A stretch of DNA of 7,052 bases. Source: Alphaproteobacteria bacterium (GTDB lineage Bacteria; Pseudomonadota; Alphaproteobacteria; Micropepsales; Micropepsaceae). The stretch spans positions 1 to 7,052 of the forward strand of contig JAEKMB010000060.1 of assembly GCA_019508105.1 (NCBI GenBank). Direction: 5' to 3'. Shown here in pieces: positions 1 through 5,669 of this stretch; position 1 is the first letter of the stretch; each line of letters starts with the position of its first letter. A program made the translations under genes and the position numbers. Under the pieces are notes generated by a model, which saw nothing but the letters and a program-made list of their open reading frames with translations, ran no database searches and was not told the DNA's origin.

Positions 1-466
1 ACCCTTGGCCGACAGTTTGCGCGAGGCTGCCGACGCGATCCTGAGCTGCGCGGTGTGCGGCAATCTCGACACCCAGTCGCCTTGCGCCATCTGCAGCGAT
101 GGCCGGCGCGATCCGCATATTCTCTGCGTGGTGGAAGATGTCGCTGATCTCTGGGCACTGGAGCGGGCGGGGGTGTTCCGCGGCCGCTATCATGTGCTGG
201 GCGGGGCGCTGTCGGCGCTGGACGGGGTGACGCCCGAACGGCTGAACGTCAGCGGCTTGCTGGAGCGGGTAAAGCAGAATGTCGAGGAAGTGATCCTGGC
301 GATGAATGCCACGGTCGAAGGCCAGACAACCGCGCATTATCTGATGGATTTGCTGGGTAACATGAAGGTGACAAGGCTGGCCCATGGCGTGCCGGTGGGC
401 GGTGAACTGGATTATCTGGATGAAGGCACCCTCAGCGCCGCCTTCAAGGCGCGCCGGGCGCTTTAG
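1..466 (+). CDS. recR: Recombination mediator protein RecR (5'-truncated by window edge)
   Basis: RecR works with RecF and RecO to load RecA on gapped DNA in recombinational repair. The reading frame is open to the window start (first full codon at 2-4), so the TTG at 5-7 is probably an internal leucine and not the start. Roughly the first 45 residues, the helix-hairpin-helix end, lie outside. Visible parts in order are a four-cysteine zinc motif (Cys codons at 47, 56, 83 and 92, spaced CxxC-x8-CxxC), a Toprim domain with the acidic VVED motif (from about codon 122) and the [11 protein letters not shown] segment, and the conserved [13 protein letters not shown] and [17 protein letters not shown] blocks near the C-terminus. 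The C-terminus matches the family's usual end. Its TAG stop (464-466) interlocks with the TAA stop of the convergent gene. Identification is secure from family knowledge; only the start is unseen. Confidence 0.95.
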   Translation, partial: PLADSLREAADAILSCAVCGNLDTQSPCAICSDGRRDPHILCVVEDVADLWALERAGVFRGRYHVLGGALSALDGVTPERLNVSGLLERVKQNVEEVILAMNATVEGQTTAHYLMDLLGNMKVTRLAHGVPVGGELDYLDEGTLSAAFKARRAL

Positions 467-759
467 GCCTCCGCTGTGGGCCGGAAATGCCAAGCCGCGA
501 ACGCCGACCCCAGCAATGCCACCATGACCAGCGCGTTGGCACCAAGCCGGGCCAAGGTGCCGCTTACAGTCGGCGCCAGCGCCGGCATTACGAAAGCCAG
601 AAGCAGTGCTGCGCCGATCGCCGCCAAGAGGTTCCACGCCAAGCTGCGACGGAAACGTCGCTGCTCGATCCTGGCCAGCACGGCGATCTCAAAACCCGGA
701 TCGCGCGCCGGAGCGGCTGCAGCCAGCATCGCCGCCATTTTTTCGTTTCGCTCGCTCAT
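463..759 (-). CDS. Small two-TM membrane protein, putative anti-sigma/regulator of the adjacent ECF sigma factor
   Basis: This encodes 98 residues starting [13 protein letters not shown] chose the ATG at 759 because it overlaps the sigma-factor stop (ATGA) and has a strong Shine-Dalgarno sequence, GGGAG, at 767-771 with 7-nt spacing. A longer reading of the frame upstream would run through the sigma gene. Residues 1-38 form a short hydrophilic N-terminal part ending in a basic RRFRR patch. Two hydrophobic helices follow, at about 41-63 and 72-91, so the N-terminus is probably cytoplasmic. I see no HxxxCxxC zinc anti-sigma motif and no recognised domain. Placement directly after an ECF sigma gene with translational coupling suggests it restrains or tethers that sigma factor at the membrane; this is inferred from context, not homology. 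It could instead be an unrelated small membrane protein. Its stop overlaps the recR stop by 2 nt. Confidence 0.75.
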   Translation of the reverse strand: MSERNEKMAAMLAAAAPARDPGFEIAVLARIEQRRFRRSLAWNLLAAIGAALLLAFVMPALAPTVSGTLARLGANALVMVALLGSAFAAWHFRPTAEA

Positions 760-1286
760 GTCTCGTCTCCCAGGAAGGCCGCCAGTTTCTGACGTCCCCT
801 CGCGATGTGCGACTTTACCGTGCCCAACGGCAGCGACAAAGCCTCCGCCGTCTCGGCTTGCGTGAAATCGCAAGCCAGGCACAATAGAAGGGCGGCTTGC
901 TGTTCTGTCGGCAACGCGGCGCAAGCGCTGGCCAGATCAAGTCGCAGCCCCGGATCGGGGTCTTCCATCACTGCGCGCGTTTCGGCATAGGCCGCGTCTC
1001 GCGCCATCCAGCGACGCCAGCCCCGCTTTCGCTCGCGATATTTCCGCCAGGCGATTGCGAACAGCCAAGGACGAAAAGGGCGGACCGGATCGAAGCGCAG
1101 GATTTTTTCCCAGGCGAAGACAAAGCTTTCCTGCGCCAGATCTTCGGCCTCTGCATCATTGCCCGTGATCCGCCGCAGGAATGCGCGAAGAGCGTGCTGA
1201 TGCAGCCGCACAAGTCGTCCGAAATCCTGGGCTGAACCGGCTCGGGCACCGCGCGCCCAGGCCGCTTCGTTGCCAAGTTCGTTCAC
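756..1286 (-). CDS. ECF-family (sigma-70 group 4) RNA polymerase sigma factor
   Basis: An alternative sigma factor of 176 residues that would direct RNA polymerase to a small regulon. The start is the GTG at 1286, which overlaps the upstream gene's stop in a GTGA junction. The frame stays open further upstream but there it only antisenses or overlaps the preceding gene. The sigma-2 region is at about residues 24-92, with the DLAQESFVFAWEK core-binding/-10 segment (49-61) and the FRPWLFAIAWRKYRERKR segment (71-88). The sigma-4 helix-turn-helix is at about 121-170 and ends in LGTVKSHIARGRQKL (154-168). There is no sigma-3 domain and no C-terminal extension, so it is a minimal ECF. It is flanked by membrane-protein genes on both sides, each overlapping by 4 nt. 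I cannot assign a numbered ECF group by eye. Translation probably depends on coupling, since no well-spaced Shine-Dalgarno precedes the GTG. Confidence 0.92.
   Translation of the reverse strand: MNELGNEAAWARGARAGSAQDFGRLVRLHQHALRAFLRRITGNDAEAEDLAQESFVFAWEKILRFDPVRPFRPWLFAIAWRKYRERKRGWRRWMARDAAYAETRAVMEDPDPGLRLDLASACAALPTEQQAALLLCLACDFTQAETAEALSLPLGTVKSHIARGRQKLAAFLGDET
767..771 (-). promoter_or_regulatory. Ribosome binding site of the two-TM protein
   Basis: GGGAG on the minus strand, 7 nt before the ATG at 759 and inside the 3' end of the sigma gene. It fixes the start of the small membrane protein and supports coupled translation from the sigma ORF. Confidence 0.6.
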
Positions 1287-1711
1287 GAAGGGGAAATCCG
1301 GTCCCCCCGATGGCGTGATTTGAGCGCCATGAGATTGCCCAGAAACAGGCCGATCATGACGAGGGCGACGAACAACATCGCCACGCGGGGAACGTTTTCG
1401 TCTATTGGCCAGATGGCCAGCAGCACAAAGCCACAGGCTAGTCCCCCGAAAAGAAAGACGGGAATCCAGCCATAGCGGCCATAACCGCCGCCTTGCTCGG
1501 TATGTGGCTTTTCCGGATCGCGCAATGCGGCGATCAGTTCCGGCGGCGCGTCCTTGCCTTGGTCGGCATAGCTTTTCAGCACCGCCAGCGTTTCCTTGGC
1601 GCGGTTGTGGCGCATCCAGTTCTTGATGAGCTGGCCGATGGCCCAGGCCAGCGGGAATAAAAGCCACCAGAAGCTGCTGAAAAGTCTGAACCATTCGCTT
1701 TGATCGTGCAT
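1283..1711 (-). CDS. Three-TM membrane protein of unknown function, first gene of the sigma-factor cassette
   Basis: This encodes 142 residues with a probable membrane segment at about 11-29, a hydrophilic stretch at 30-80 and two more hydrophobic helices at about 81-102 and 108-129. The soluble stretch holds the ETLAVLKSYADQGKDAPPEL segment (40-59), a short amphipathic helix with a Pro-containing end. This resembles the 'DUF6249-like' membrane proteins often found beside ECF sigma genes in alphaproteobacteria; that family link is from memory and tentative. The ATG at 1711 has AGGGG at 1719-1723 with 7-nt spacing. The stop overlaps the sigma GTG start (GTGA), so the two are translated together. 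It may take part in sensing or membrane anchoring for the sigma factor, but no catalytic or binding motif is visible and no function is assigned. Confidence 0.8.
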   Translation of the reverse strand: MHDQSEWFRLFSSFWWLLFPLAWAIGQLIKNWMRHNRAKETLAVLKSYADQGKDAPPELIAALRDPEKPHTEQGGGYGRYGWIPVFLFGGLACGFVLLAIWPIDENVPRVAMLFVALVMIGLFLGNLMALKSRHRGDRISPS

Positions 1712-1718
1712 GGCCTTG

Positions 1719-1723
1719 CCCCT
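1719..1723 (-). promoter_or_regulatory. Ribosome binding site of the sigma-cassette first gene
   Basis: AGGGG on the minus strand, 7 nt before the ATG at 1711. It lies in the 57-bp gap after rmuC. I see no convincing sigma-70 or ECF-type promoter in that gap, so the cassette may be read through from rmuC or from a promoter within rmuC. Confidence 0.45.
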
Positions 1724-1768
1724 GTATTTCGACTGCTATTGGCCGCCACTCCCACCCTTGGATGCAGG

Positions 1769-2824
1769 TCAGCTGAGACTTTTTGGACCCTCGGGCGGGG
1801 CCAACTCGACTTTTTCGATCCGTTCGGCCCGGCCGGTGATCTTGGTGGTCGAAATCAGGATATTCTTGATGTCGGCATCGGCCTGGTTGAAATGCGCCTG
1901 CAGCTTCTGCACCCGGTCGCTCAGCAGCCGCACATCGTTGAGCAGCACGCCCACTTCCTTGCGGATCAGGTCGGCCTGCTCGCGCATGCGGGCATCCTTC
2001 ATCACCGTCTGGATGGTGTTGATCGCCAGCATCAGGATATTGGGCGACACCACAATCACATTGGCGCGGTGGGCTTTCTGGATCACGTCGGAAAAGCCGT
2101 CATGCAGATCGGCATAGATGGATTCAGACGGCACGAACATGATGGCCGGGGTCTGCACCTCGCCGGGGATCAGATATTTCTCGGCAATGTCGCTGACATG
2201 CTTGGCCACGGTGGCGCGGACCTGGGCCAGCGCGAGCTTCTTTTCCTCATCCGTCGTGGCCCGGCGAATCCCTTCAAAGCCTTCCAGCGGAAACTTAGAA
2301 TCGATCACCAGCAGCGCCTTGTTGCCGGGGATGCGGATGATGCAATCGGGACGGTTGCGGTTGGAGAGGGTGAACTGGAAGTCGTAGAGCGTGGAGGGCA
2401 GCCCGTCGCGCACGATCTCTTCCATTTGGGCCTGGCCGAAGGCACCGCGAGACTGCTTGTTGGAGAGCACCTGTTGCAGGCTGACGACCTGGCCCGACAG
2501 CGCCGAAATATTCTTCTGGGCTTCGTCGATCACCACCAGCCGCTCGCCGATGCCGGCGATGCTGGCGGCGGTCCTGGTGGCGCTGTCGGTCAGGTTCTCG
2601 CCCAGCCGCTTGTCCAGCGCGGCGATCTTTTCGTCCAGGGTGCGCTGCAGTTCCGCCTGGGCCTGGATGGCGGCCTTGAACTGCCCGGCAATGTCGCCCT
2701 GGCCGGACAGCACCGCGTCCAGCCGCGTGTCGGCCGCGGGCACAGCCGCGCGAGGCCGGGTAATGGCCAGGATCGCGGCGGCCGCCACCACGGCAACCGC
2801 CAGTATAATCAACGCTAAATCCAT
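1769..2824 (-). CDS. rmuC: RmuC family DNA recombination protein
   Basis: RmuC proteins limit inversions at short inverted repeats in E. coli and are predicted membrane-tethered nucleases; the exact reaction is not settled. The product is 351 residues. An N-terminal hydrophobic anchor (about 2-22) is followed by a helical, probably coiled-coil region (about 50-125). The RmuC domain (about 126-335) carries NKQSRGAFGQAQMEEI, DGLPSTLYDFQ, RPDCIIRIP, VIDSKFPLEGFEG, AKHVSDIAEKYLIPGE and FVPSESIYADL. The Asp of RPD (160) and the D-S-K triplet (175-177) fit a PD-(D/E)xK nuclease pattern. I chose the ATG at 2824 with CAAGGA just upstream, over the TTG at 2839, which would add five residues before the anchor and weaken it. 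It is divergent from def with only 41 bp between them. Full family length, no damage seen. Confidence 0.94.
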   Translation of the reverse strand: MDLALIILAVAVVAAAAILAITRPRAAVPAADTRLDAVLSGQGDIAGQFKAAIQAQAELQRTLDEKIAALDKRLGENLTDSATRTAASIAGIGERLVVIDEAQKNISALSGQVVSLQQVLSNKQSRGAFGQAQMEEIVRDGLPSTLYDFQFTLSNRNRPDCIIRIPGNKALLVIDSKFPLEGFEGIRRATTDEEKKLALAQVRATVAKHVSDIAEKYLIPGEVQTPAIMFVPSESIYADLHDGFSDVIQKAHRANVIVVSPNILMLAINTIQTVMKDARMREQADLIRKEVGVLLNDVRLLSDRVQKLQAHFNQADADIKNILISTTKITGRAERIEKVELAPPEGPKSLS

Positions 2825-2830
2825 GAATCC

Positions 2831-2859
2831 TTGACCCAATACCTCTGAACGCCTATTTC
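2831..2859 (+). promoter_or_regulatory. Possible sigma-70 promoter of def giving a near-leaderless mRNA
   Basis: TTGACC at 2831-2836 matches the -35 consensus in five of six bases. A weak -10 candidate, TATTTC (2854-2859), follows at 17-bp spacing. Transcription would then begin within a few bases of the def ATG at 2866, and no Shine-Dalgarno sequence precedes that ATG. Leaderless mRNAs are well known in alphaproteobacteria. The -35 match is good and the -10 poor, so this is a suggestion only. No promoter was recognised on the opposite strand for rmuC. Confidence 0.35.
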
Positions 2860-2865
2860 CAGCCC

Positions 2866-3384
2866 ATGACCCTGCGACCCATCATAACCGCCCCTGATCC
2901 GCGCCTCCAAGCGATGTCCACCGACGTGGAAACCGTGACCGACGAGATTCGCAAGCTGGCGGACGACATGGCCGAAAGCATGTATGGCGCCGACGGCATC
3001 GGCCTGGCCGCCATCCAGATCGGGATCGCCAAACGGGTGCTGGTGATCGATCTGGACCAGAAAGAGGGCAAGAGGAACCCGGTTGCCTATATCAATCCCA
3101 AGATCCTCTGGGCCTCGGAAGAGACGGCGGTGTTCGAGGAAGGCTGCCTGTCGGTGCCCGAGATCTGGGACGATGTCGAACGCCCCGCCCGCATCAAATG
3201 CGAGTATCTGGACCGCGATGGCAAAAAGCAGCAACTGGAAGCGGACGGTTTGCTGGCCACCTGCCTGCAGCACGAGATGGATCATCTGAACGGGGTGCTG
3301 TTCATCGACCATCTGTCGCGCCTGAAAAAAAGCATGGCGCTCCGCAAGCTGACCAAGGCCAAGAAGCTGAAAGAGACGGCGTGA
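2866..3384 (+). CDS. def: Peptide deformylase
   Basis: Removes the N-formyl group from the initiator methionine of nascent proteins at the ribosome exit, using Fe2+ or another divalent metal. At 172 residues it has the usual bacterial length. All three family motifs are present: GIGLAAIQ (44-51; the Ile where many deformylases have Pro is common in alphaproteobacteria), EGCLS (92-96, metal ligand Cys94) and HEMDH (136-140, metal ligands His136 and His140, catalytic Glu137). The lysine-rich C-terminal tail could aid ribosome contact. The ATG at 2866 is chosen because the family sequence begins MTLRPI; no Shine-Dalgarno is visible. Its TGA overlaps the fmt GTG by 4 nt (GTGA), the classic def-fmt pairing of the enzymes that remove and add the formyl group. 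Confidence 0.97.
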   Translation: MTLRPIITAPDPRLQAMSTDVETVTDEIRKLADDMAESMYGADGIGLAAIQIGIAKRVLVIDLDQKEGKRNPVAYINPKILWASEETAVFEEGCLSVPEIWDDVERPARIKCEYLDRDGKKQQLEADGLLATCLQHEMDHLNGVLFIDHLSRLKKSMALRKLTKAKKLKETA

Positions 3385-4949
3385 CTCTCCGCCTGGCATT
3401 CATGGGCACCCCCGACTTTGCGGTGCCCACGCTTGCCGAGCTGATCTCCCAGGATCATGACATTGCCTGCGTCTATTCCCAGCCGCCGCGTCCGGCGGGG
3501 CGCGGCATGGCGCTGGAGCCGGGGCCGGTCCACAAATTTGCTGAAAGCGCCAAGCTGCCGGTCCGGACACCGCTGTCGCTGAAAGACGCAGATGAACAGG
3601 CGGCCTTTGCCGCGCTCAACCTGGATGCCGCCATTGTGGTGGCCTATGGCCTCCTCCTGCCCAAAGCGATTCTGGACGCGCCCAGGCTGGGCTGTTTCAA
3701 CCTGCACGGCTCGCTATTGCCGCGCTGGCGCGGCGCCGCGCCCATCCAGCGGGCGGTGATGGCTGGCGACGCCGAAACTGGTGTGATGGTGATGCAGATG
3801 GAAGAGGGCCTGGATACCGGCCCGGTGCTGATGGCCGAGCGCACCCCCATTGGCCGCAAGACCAGCGGCGCACTCACCGCTGAACTGTCGCGACTGGGCG
3901 CAGACCTGATGGCGCGGGCGGTAGGGGCGCTGGAACGCGACGCGGTGACGCCGCAGCCGCAAAGTGAAAATGGCGTCACCTATGCCAAAAAAATCCTGAA
4001 AGACGAAGCGCGCATCGACTGGACAAAAAGCGCGCGGGAGATCGATTGCCACATTCGCGGCCTGTCGCCTTTTCCCGGTGCCTGGACCGAAGTCAATGGC
4101 GAACGTTTGAAGGTGCTGTATGCCGAGCCGGTGAATGGCAGCGGCCGCCCCGGGACGACGCTGGACGATGCCTTGACCATTGCGGGCGGCCAGGGTGCGG
4201 TGCGCCTGCGCAAAGTGCAGCGCGCCGGCGGCAAGGCGATGGATGCGGATGCGCTGCTCAAGGGCTTTGCCGTGCCGTCGGTGCAGGGCGCGCTGGAAGA
4301 GACTATCGAAAAACTCTCCGCCGAGCGGGTCACGGTGACGGGCGCCGGCCGCACCGATGCCGGCGTCCACGCCCTGGGGCAGGTGGCGCATTTCGACCTG
4401 GCAAAGCATTTCGAGGCAGGCAAAGTGCGTGACGCGTTGAATCATTATCTGCGCCCTGCGCCGATCGTTGTTCTGGATGCGGCCGAGGTGGACGGCGACT
4501 TTCATGCCCGCTTTTCCGCCACGTCGCGGCATTATCTGTTTCGTATCCTCAATCGCCGTAGCCCGCCGGCGTTGGAAGAGGGACGGGTGTGGCATGTGCC
4601 CCATCGCCTCGATCCCGACGCGATGCAGGCGGCGGCGCAGTTCCTGGTGGGCCGACATGACTTCACCACCTTCCGCGCCGCGGAATGCCAGGCCCAGTCG
4701 CCGGTCAAAACCCTGGACCGGCTTGACGTCAGCCGCCGCGCCGACGAAATTCATATCCAAGCTTCGGCGCGTTCCTTCCTGCATCACCAGATCCGCTCTT
4801 TTGCGGGAAGCCTGAAACTGGTGGGCGAAGGCAAGTGGACGCCCAAGGACCTGAAAGCGGCACTGGAGGCGCGCGACCGCGCCGCCTGCGGCCCGGTCTC
4901 GCCGCCGGACGGGCTGTATCTGGTGCGGGTGGATTATGCGGGCGATTGA
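3381..4949 (+). CDS. fmt-truA: Fused ORF: methionyl-tRNA formyltransferase joined to N-terminally truncated tRNA pseudouridine synthase A
   Basis: One uninterrupted 522-residue frame from the GTG at 3381, which overlaps the def stop. Residues 1-299 are Fmt, which formylates Met-tRNAfMet. It shows [12 protein letters not shown], the PRPAGRGM loop, catalytic Asn107, His109 and Asp145, the [14 protein letters not shown] signature (111-124) and the C-terminal tRNA-binding domain (about 207-297). Fmt normally runs about 310 residues and ends shortly after GFxVP. Here, after Pro299, the chain continues as SVQGALEE, which is TruA sequence from about its residue 30 onward, to a normal TruA C-terminus (YLVRVDY). 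Neither an Fmt stop nor a TruA start remains. Separate adjacent fmt and truA genes are the usual state. The fusion is probably a deletion, real or from assembly. Fmt looks active; TruA activity is doubtful. Confidence 0.9.
   Translation: MTLRLAFMGTPDFAVPTLAELISQDHDIACVYSQPPRPAGRGMALEPGPVHKFAESAKLPVRTPLSLKDADEQAAFAALNLDAAIVVAYGLLLPKAILDAPRLGCFNLHGSLLPRWRGAAPIQRAVMAGDAETGVMVMQMEEGLDTGPVLMAERTPIGRKTSGALTAELSRLGADLMARAVGALERDAVTPQPQSENGVTYAKKILKDEARIDWTKSAREIDCHIRGLSPFPGAWTEVNGERLKVLYAEPVNGSGRPGTTLDDALTIAGGQGAVRLRKVQRAGGKAMDADALLKGFAVPSVQGALEETIEKLSAERVTVTGAGRTDAGVHALGQVAHFDLAKHFEAGKVRDALNHYLRPAPIVVLDAAEVDGDFHARFSATSRHYLFRILNRRSPPALEEGRVWHVPHRLDPDAMQAAAQFLVGRHDFTTFRAAECQAQSPVKTLDRLDVSRRADEIHIQASARSFLHHQIRSFAGSLKLVGEGKWTPKDLKAALEARDRAACGPVSPPDGLYLVRVDYAGD
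4278..4949 (+). other. truA: TruA module of the fused ORF, lacking the first ~30 residues
   Basis: TruA converts uridines 38-40 of tRNA anticodon arms to pseudouridine. The 223 residues here (300-522 of the fusion) keep [11 protein letters not shown] with catalytic Asp326, [19 protein letters not shown] with the conserved Tyr385, [11 protein letters not shown], the [11 protein letters not shown] motif (463-473) and the GLYLVRVDY end. Absent is the first beta-strand region with the conserved YDG...GWQ motif that TruA families carry before SVQ. The TruA fold uses that strand in its core sheet, so loss probably impairs it. No in-frame ATG lies near the junction. GTG codons at 4272 and 4281 exist, the first with AAGGG at 4260-4264, so separate initiation is conceivable but would not restore the missing strand. 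This entry is a sub-region of the CDS at 3381-4949. Confidence 0.85.
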
Positions 4950-5102
4950 TCCAAGGCGTCGGCCGTCAGCCGCGCGGCGGAACTGAGCTTGGTGAAAAAT
5001 ATTATCTCCGTGTCGGATTGTCAGGCTGGCCGCCCTCTTAAAGGCGTTAAGGGTATGCCAGGATCACGCTAAGTCCTGGATTTCAAAGCGAAAGGACAAG
5101 CC
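4950..5102. other. Intergenic region before the VOC gene, with a weak hairpin
   Basis: The 153 bp contain no ORF with family resemblance. An imperfect hairpin can be drawn at 5033-5053 (CCC-TTAA pairing with TTAAGGG, two-base bulge, 5-nt loop). It has no following T-run, so it is not a convincing terminator. TTGTCA at 5018-5023 resembles a -35 box but no -10 box lies at proper spacing. The promoter of the next gene is therefore not located. Confidence 0.4.
5091..5096 (+). promoter_or_regulatory. Ribosome binding site of the VOC gene
   Basis: AAAGGA, 6 nt before the ATG at 5103, a strong match to the Shine-Dalgarno consensus. It fixes the start codon and shows this gene is translated independently of the upstream block. 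Confidence 0.7.
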
Positions 5103-5582
5103 ATGGCGGTTGCCAAAAATACGATCTGCATCTGGTACGACAAGGACGCCGAGGCGGCGGCCAATTTCTATGCCAGGACATTTCCGGACAGCGCGGTAAA
5201 GGCGGTCCATCGCGCGCCCAGCGACTATCCCATGGGCAAGGCAGGCGACGTGCTGACAGTCGACTTCACTGTCGCCGGCATCCCCTGCATCGGTCTCAAT
5301 GGCGGTCCCATGTTCAAGCACAGCGAAGCTTTTTCCTTCCAGATCGCCACGGACAATCAGGAAGAAACCGATCGCTACTGGAACGCCATTGTCGGCAATG
5401 GCGGCCAGGAAAGTCAGTGCGGCTGGTGCAAGGACAAGTGGGGCATCTCCTGGCAGATCACGCCGCGGGTGCTGACCGACGCCATGGCGGCCGGCGGGGC
5501 CGAGGCCAAGCGCGCCTTCGAGGCCATGATGCCCATGAAGAAAATCGATGTCGCGGTGATCGAAAAGGCCCGGCGCGGTTGA
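5103..5582 (+). CDS. VOC-fold (glyoxalase/PhnB-like) protein, '3-demethylubiquinone methyltransferase-like' family
   Basis: A 159-residue single-domain protein of the vicinal oxygen chelate superfamily, PhnB/YjdN-like branch (the Pfam family named after 3-demethylubiquinone-9 3-methyltransferase, although most members have no proven enzyme activity). It shows the family pattern in order: IWYDKDAEAAANFYARTFPDS (9-29), VLTVDFTVAGIPCIGLNGGP (50-69), EAFSFQIATDNQEETDRYW (75-93), CGWCKDKWGISWQITP (106-121) and the C-terminal AMMPMKKIDVAVIEKA (141-156). There is no signal peptide or membrane segment, so it should be cytoplasmic. Substrate and metal use cannot be read from sequence. It has its own ribosome binding site and lies between housekeeping blocks without obvious functional ties, followed by a palindromic repeat. 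The family call is firm; the biochemical role is unknown. Confidence 0.9.
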   Translation: MAVAKNTICIWYDKDAEAAANFYARTFPDSAVKAVHRAPSDYPMGKAGDVLTVDFTVAGIPCIGLNGGPMFKHSEAFSFQIATDNQEETDRYWNAIVGNGGQESQCGWCKDKWGISWQITPRVLTDAMAAGGAEAKRAFEAMMPMKKIDVAVIEKARRG

Positions 5583-5590
5583 TGCCTTAT

Positions 5591-5664
5591 TTGTCATGCC
5601 CGCGAAAGCGGGTATCCAACTTCACTTGAACACAGTTGGATTCCCGCTTGCGCGGGAATGACAA
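5591..5664. repeat. Nested palindromic (REP/MITE-like) element, possible bidirectional terminator
   Basis: Two 31-nt arms, 5591-5621 and 5634-5664, are inverted copies of each other with three mismatches and a 12-nt loop. Each arm is itself a hairpin. The first has CCCGC-GAAA-GCGGG (5599-5612), a GNRA-type loop. The second has TTCCCGC-TTGC-GCGGGAA (5641-5658). The arm core TGTCATTCCCGCG...GCGGGAATCC resembles a dispersed palindromic repeat seen in many proteobacterial genomes; that is from memory. It sits exactly between the stop codons of the convergent VOC gene and dapE, where it may end transcription from both sides. No long T-run follows. Only one copy is visible in this window, so repetition in the genome is inferred. 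Confidence 0.8.
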
Positions 5665-5669
5665 CAAAG

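Noticed and set aside
5..7. TTG as the recR start codon
   Set aside because: The frame is open to the window edge and the following residues match the interior of RecR, so the gene is simply cut.
760..924. Extension of the two-TM protein frame upstream to 153 residues
   Set aside because: It would lie inside the sigma-4 coding region; the ATG at 759 has a strong ribosome binding site and the ATGA overlap.
1287..1694. N-terminal extension of the sigma-factor frame to 312 residues
   Set aside because: The extra part overlaps the upstream membrane-protein gene in another frame, has no sigma-like sequence, and the GTG at 1286 gives the usual ECF length with a coupled GTGA start.
1712..1768. ECF-type autoregulatory promoter upstream of the sigma cassette
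   Set aside because: I looked for GGAAC-like and CGTC-like boxes on the minus strand and found no pair at the right spacing.
1700..2818. 372-codon plus-strand ORF opposite rmuC
   Set aside because: Shadow of rmuC in GC-rich sequence: low-complexity His/Gly/Asp-rich translation with no family resemblance, while the opposite strand encodes clear RmuC motifs.
2825..2839. TTG start for rmuC at 2839
   Set aside because: It adds five residues before a membrane anchor that naturally begins at the ATG at 2824.
3714..4787. 357-codon minus-strand ORF opposite fmt-truA
   Set aside because: Antisense shadow; the plus strand carries intact Fmt and TruA motifs throughout.
5018..5053. Promoter or terminator between truA and the VOC gene
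   Set aside because: TTGTCA has no partner -10 box at acceptable spacing, and the hairpin is short, bulged and lacks a T-run.
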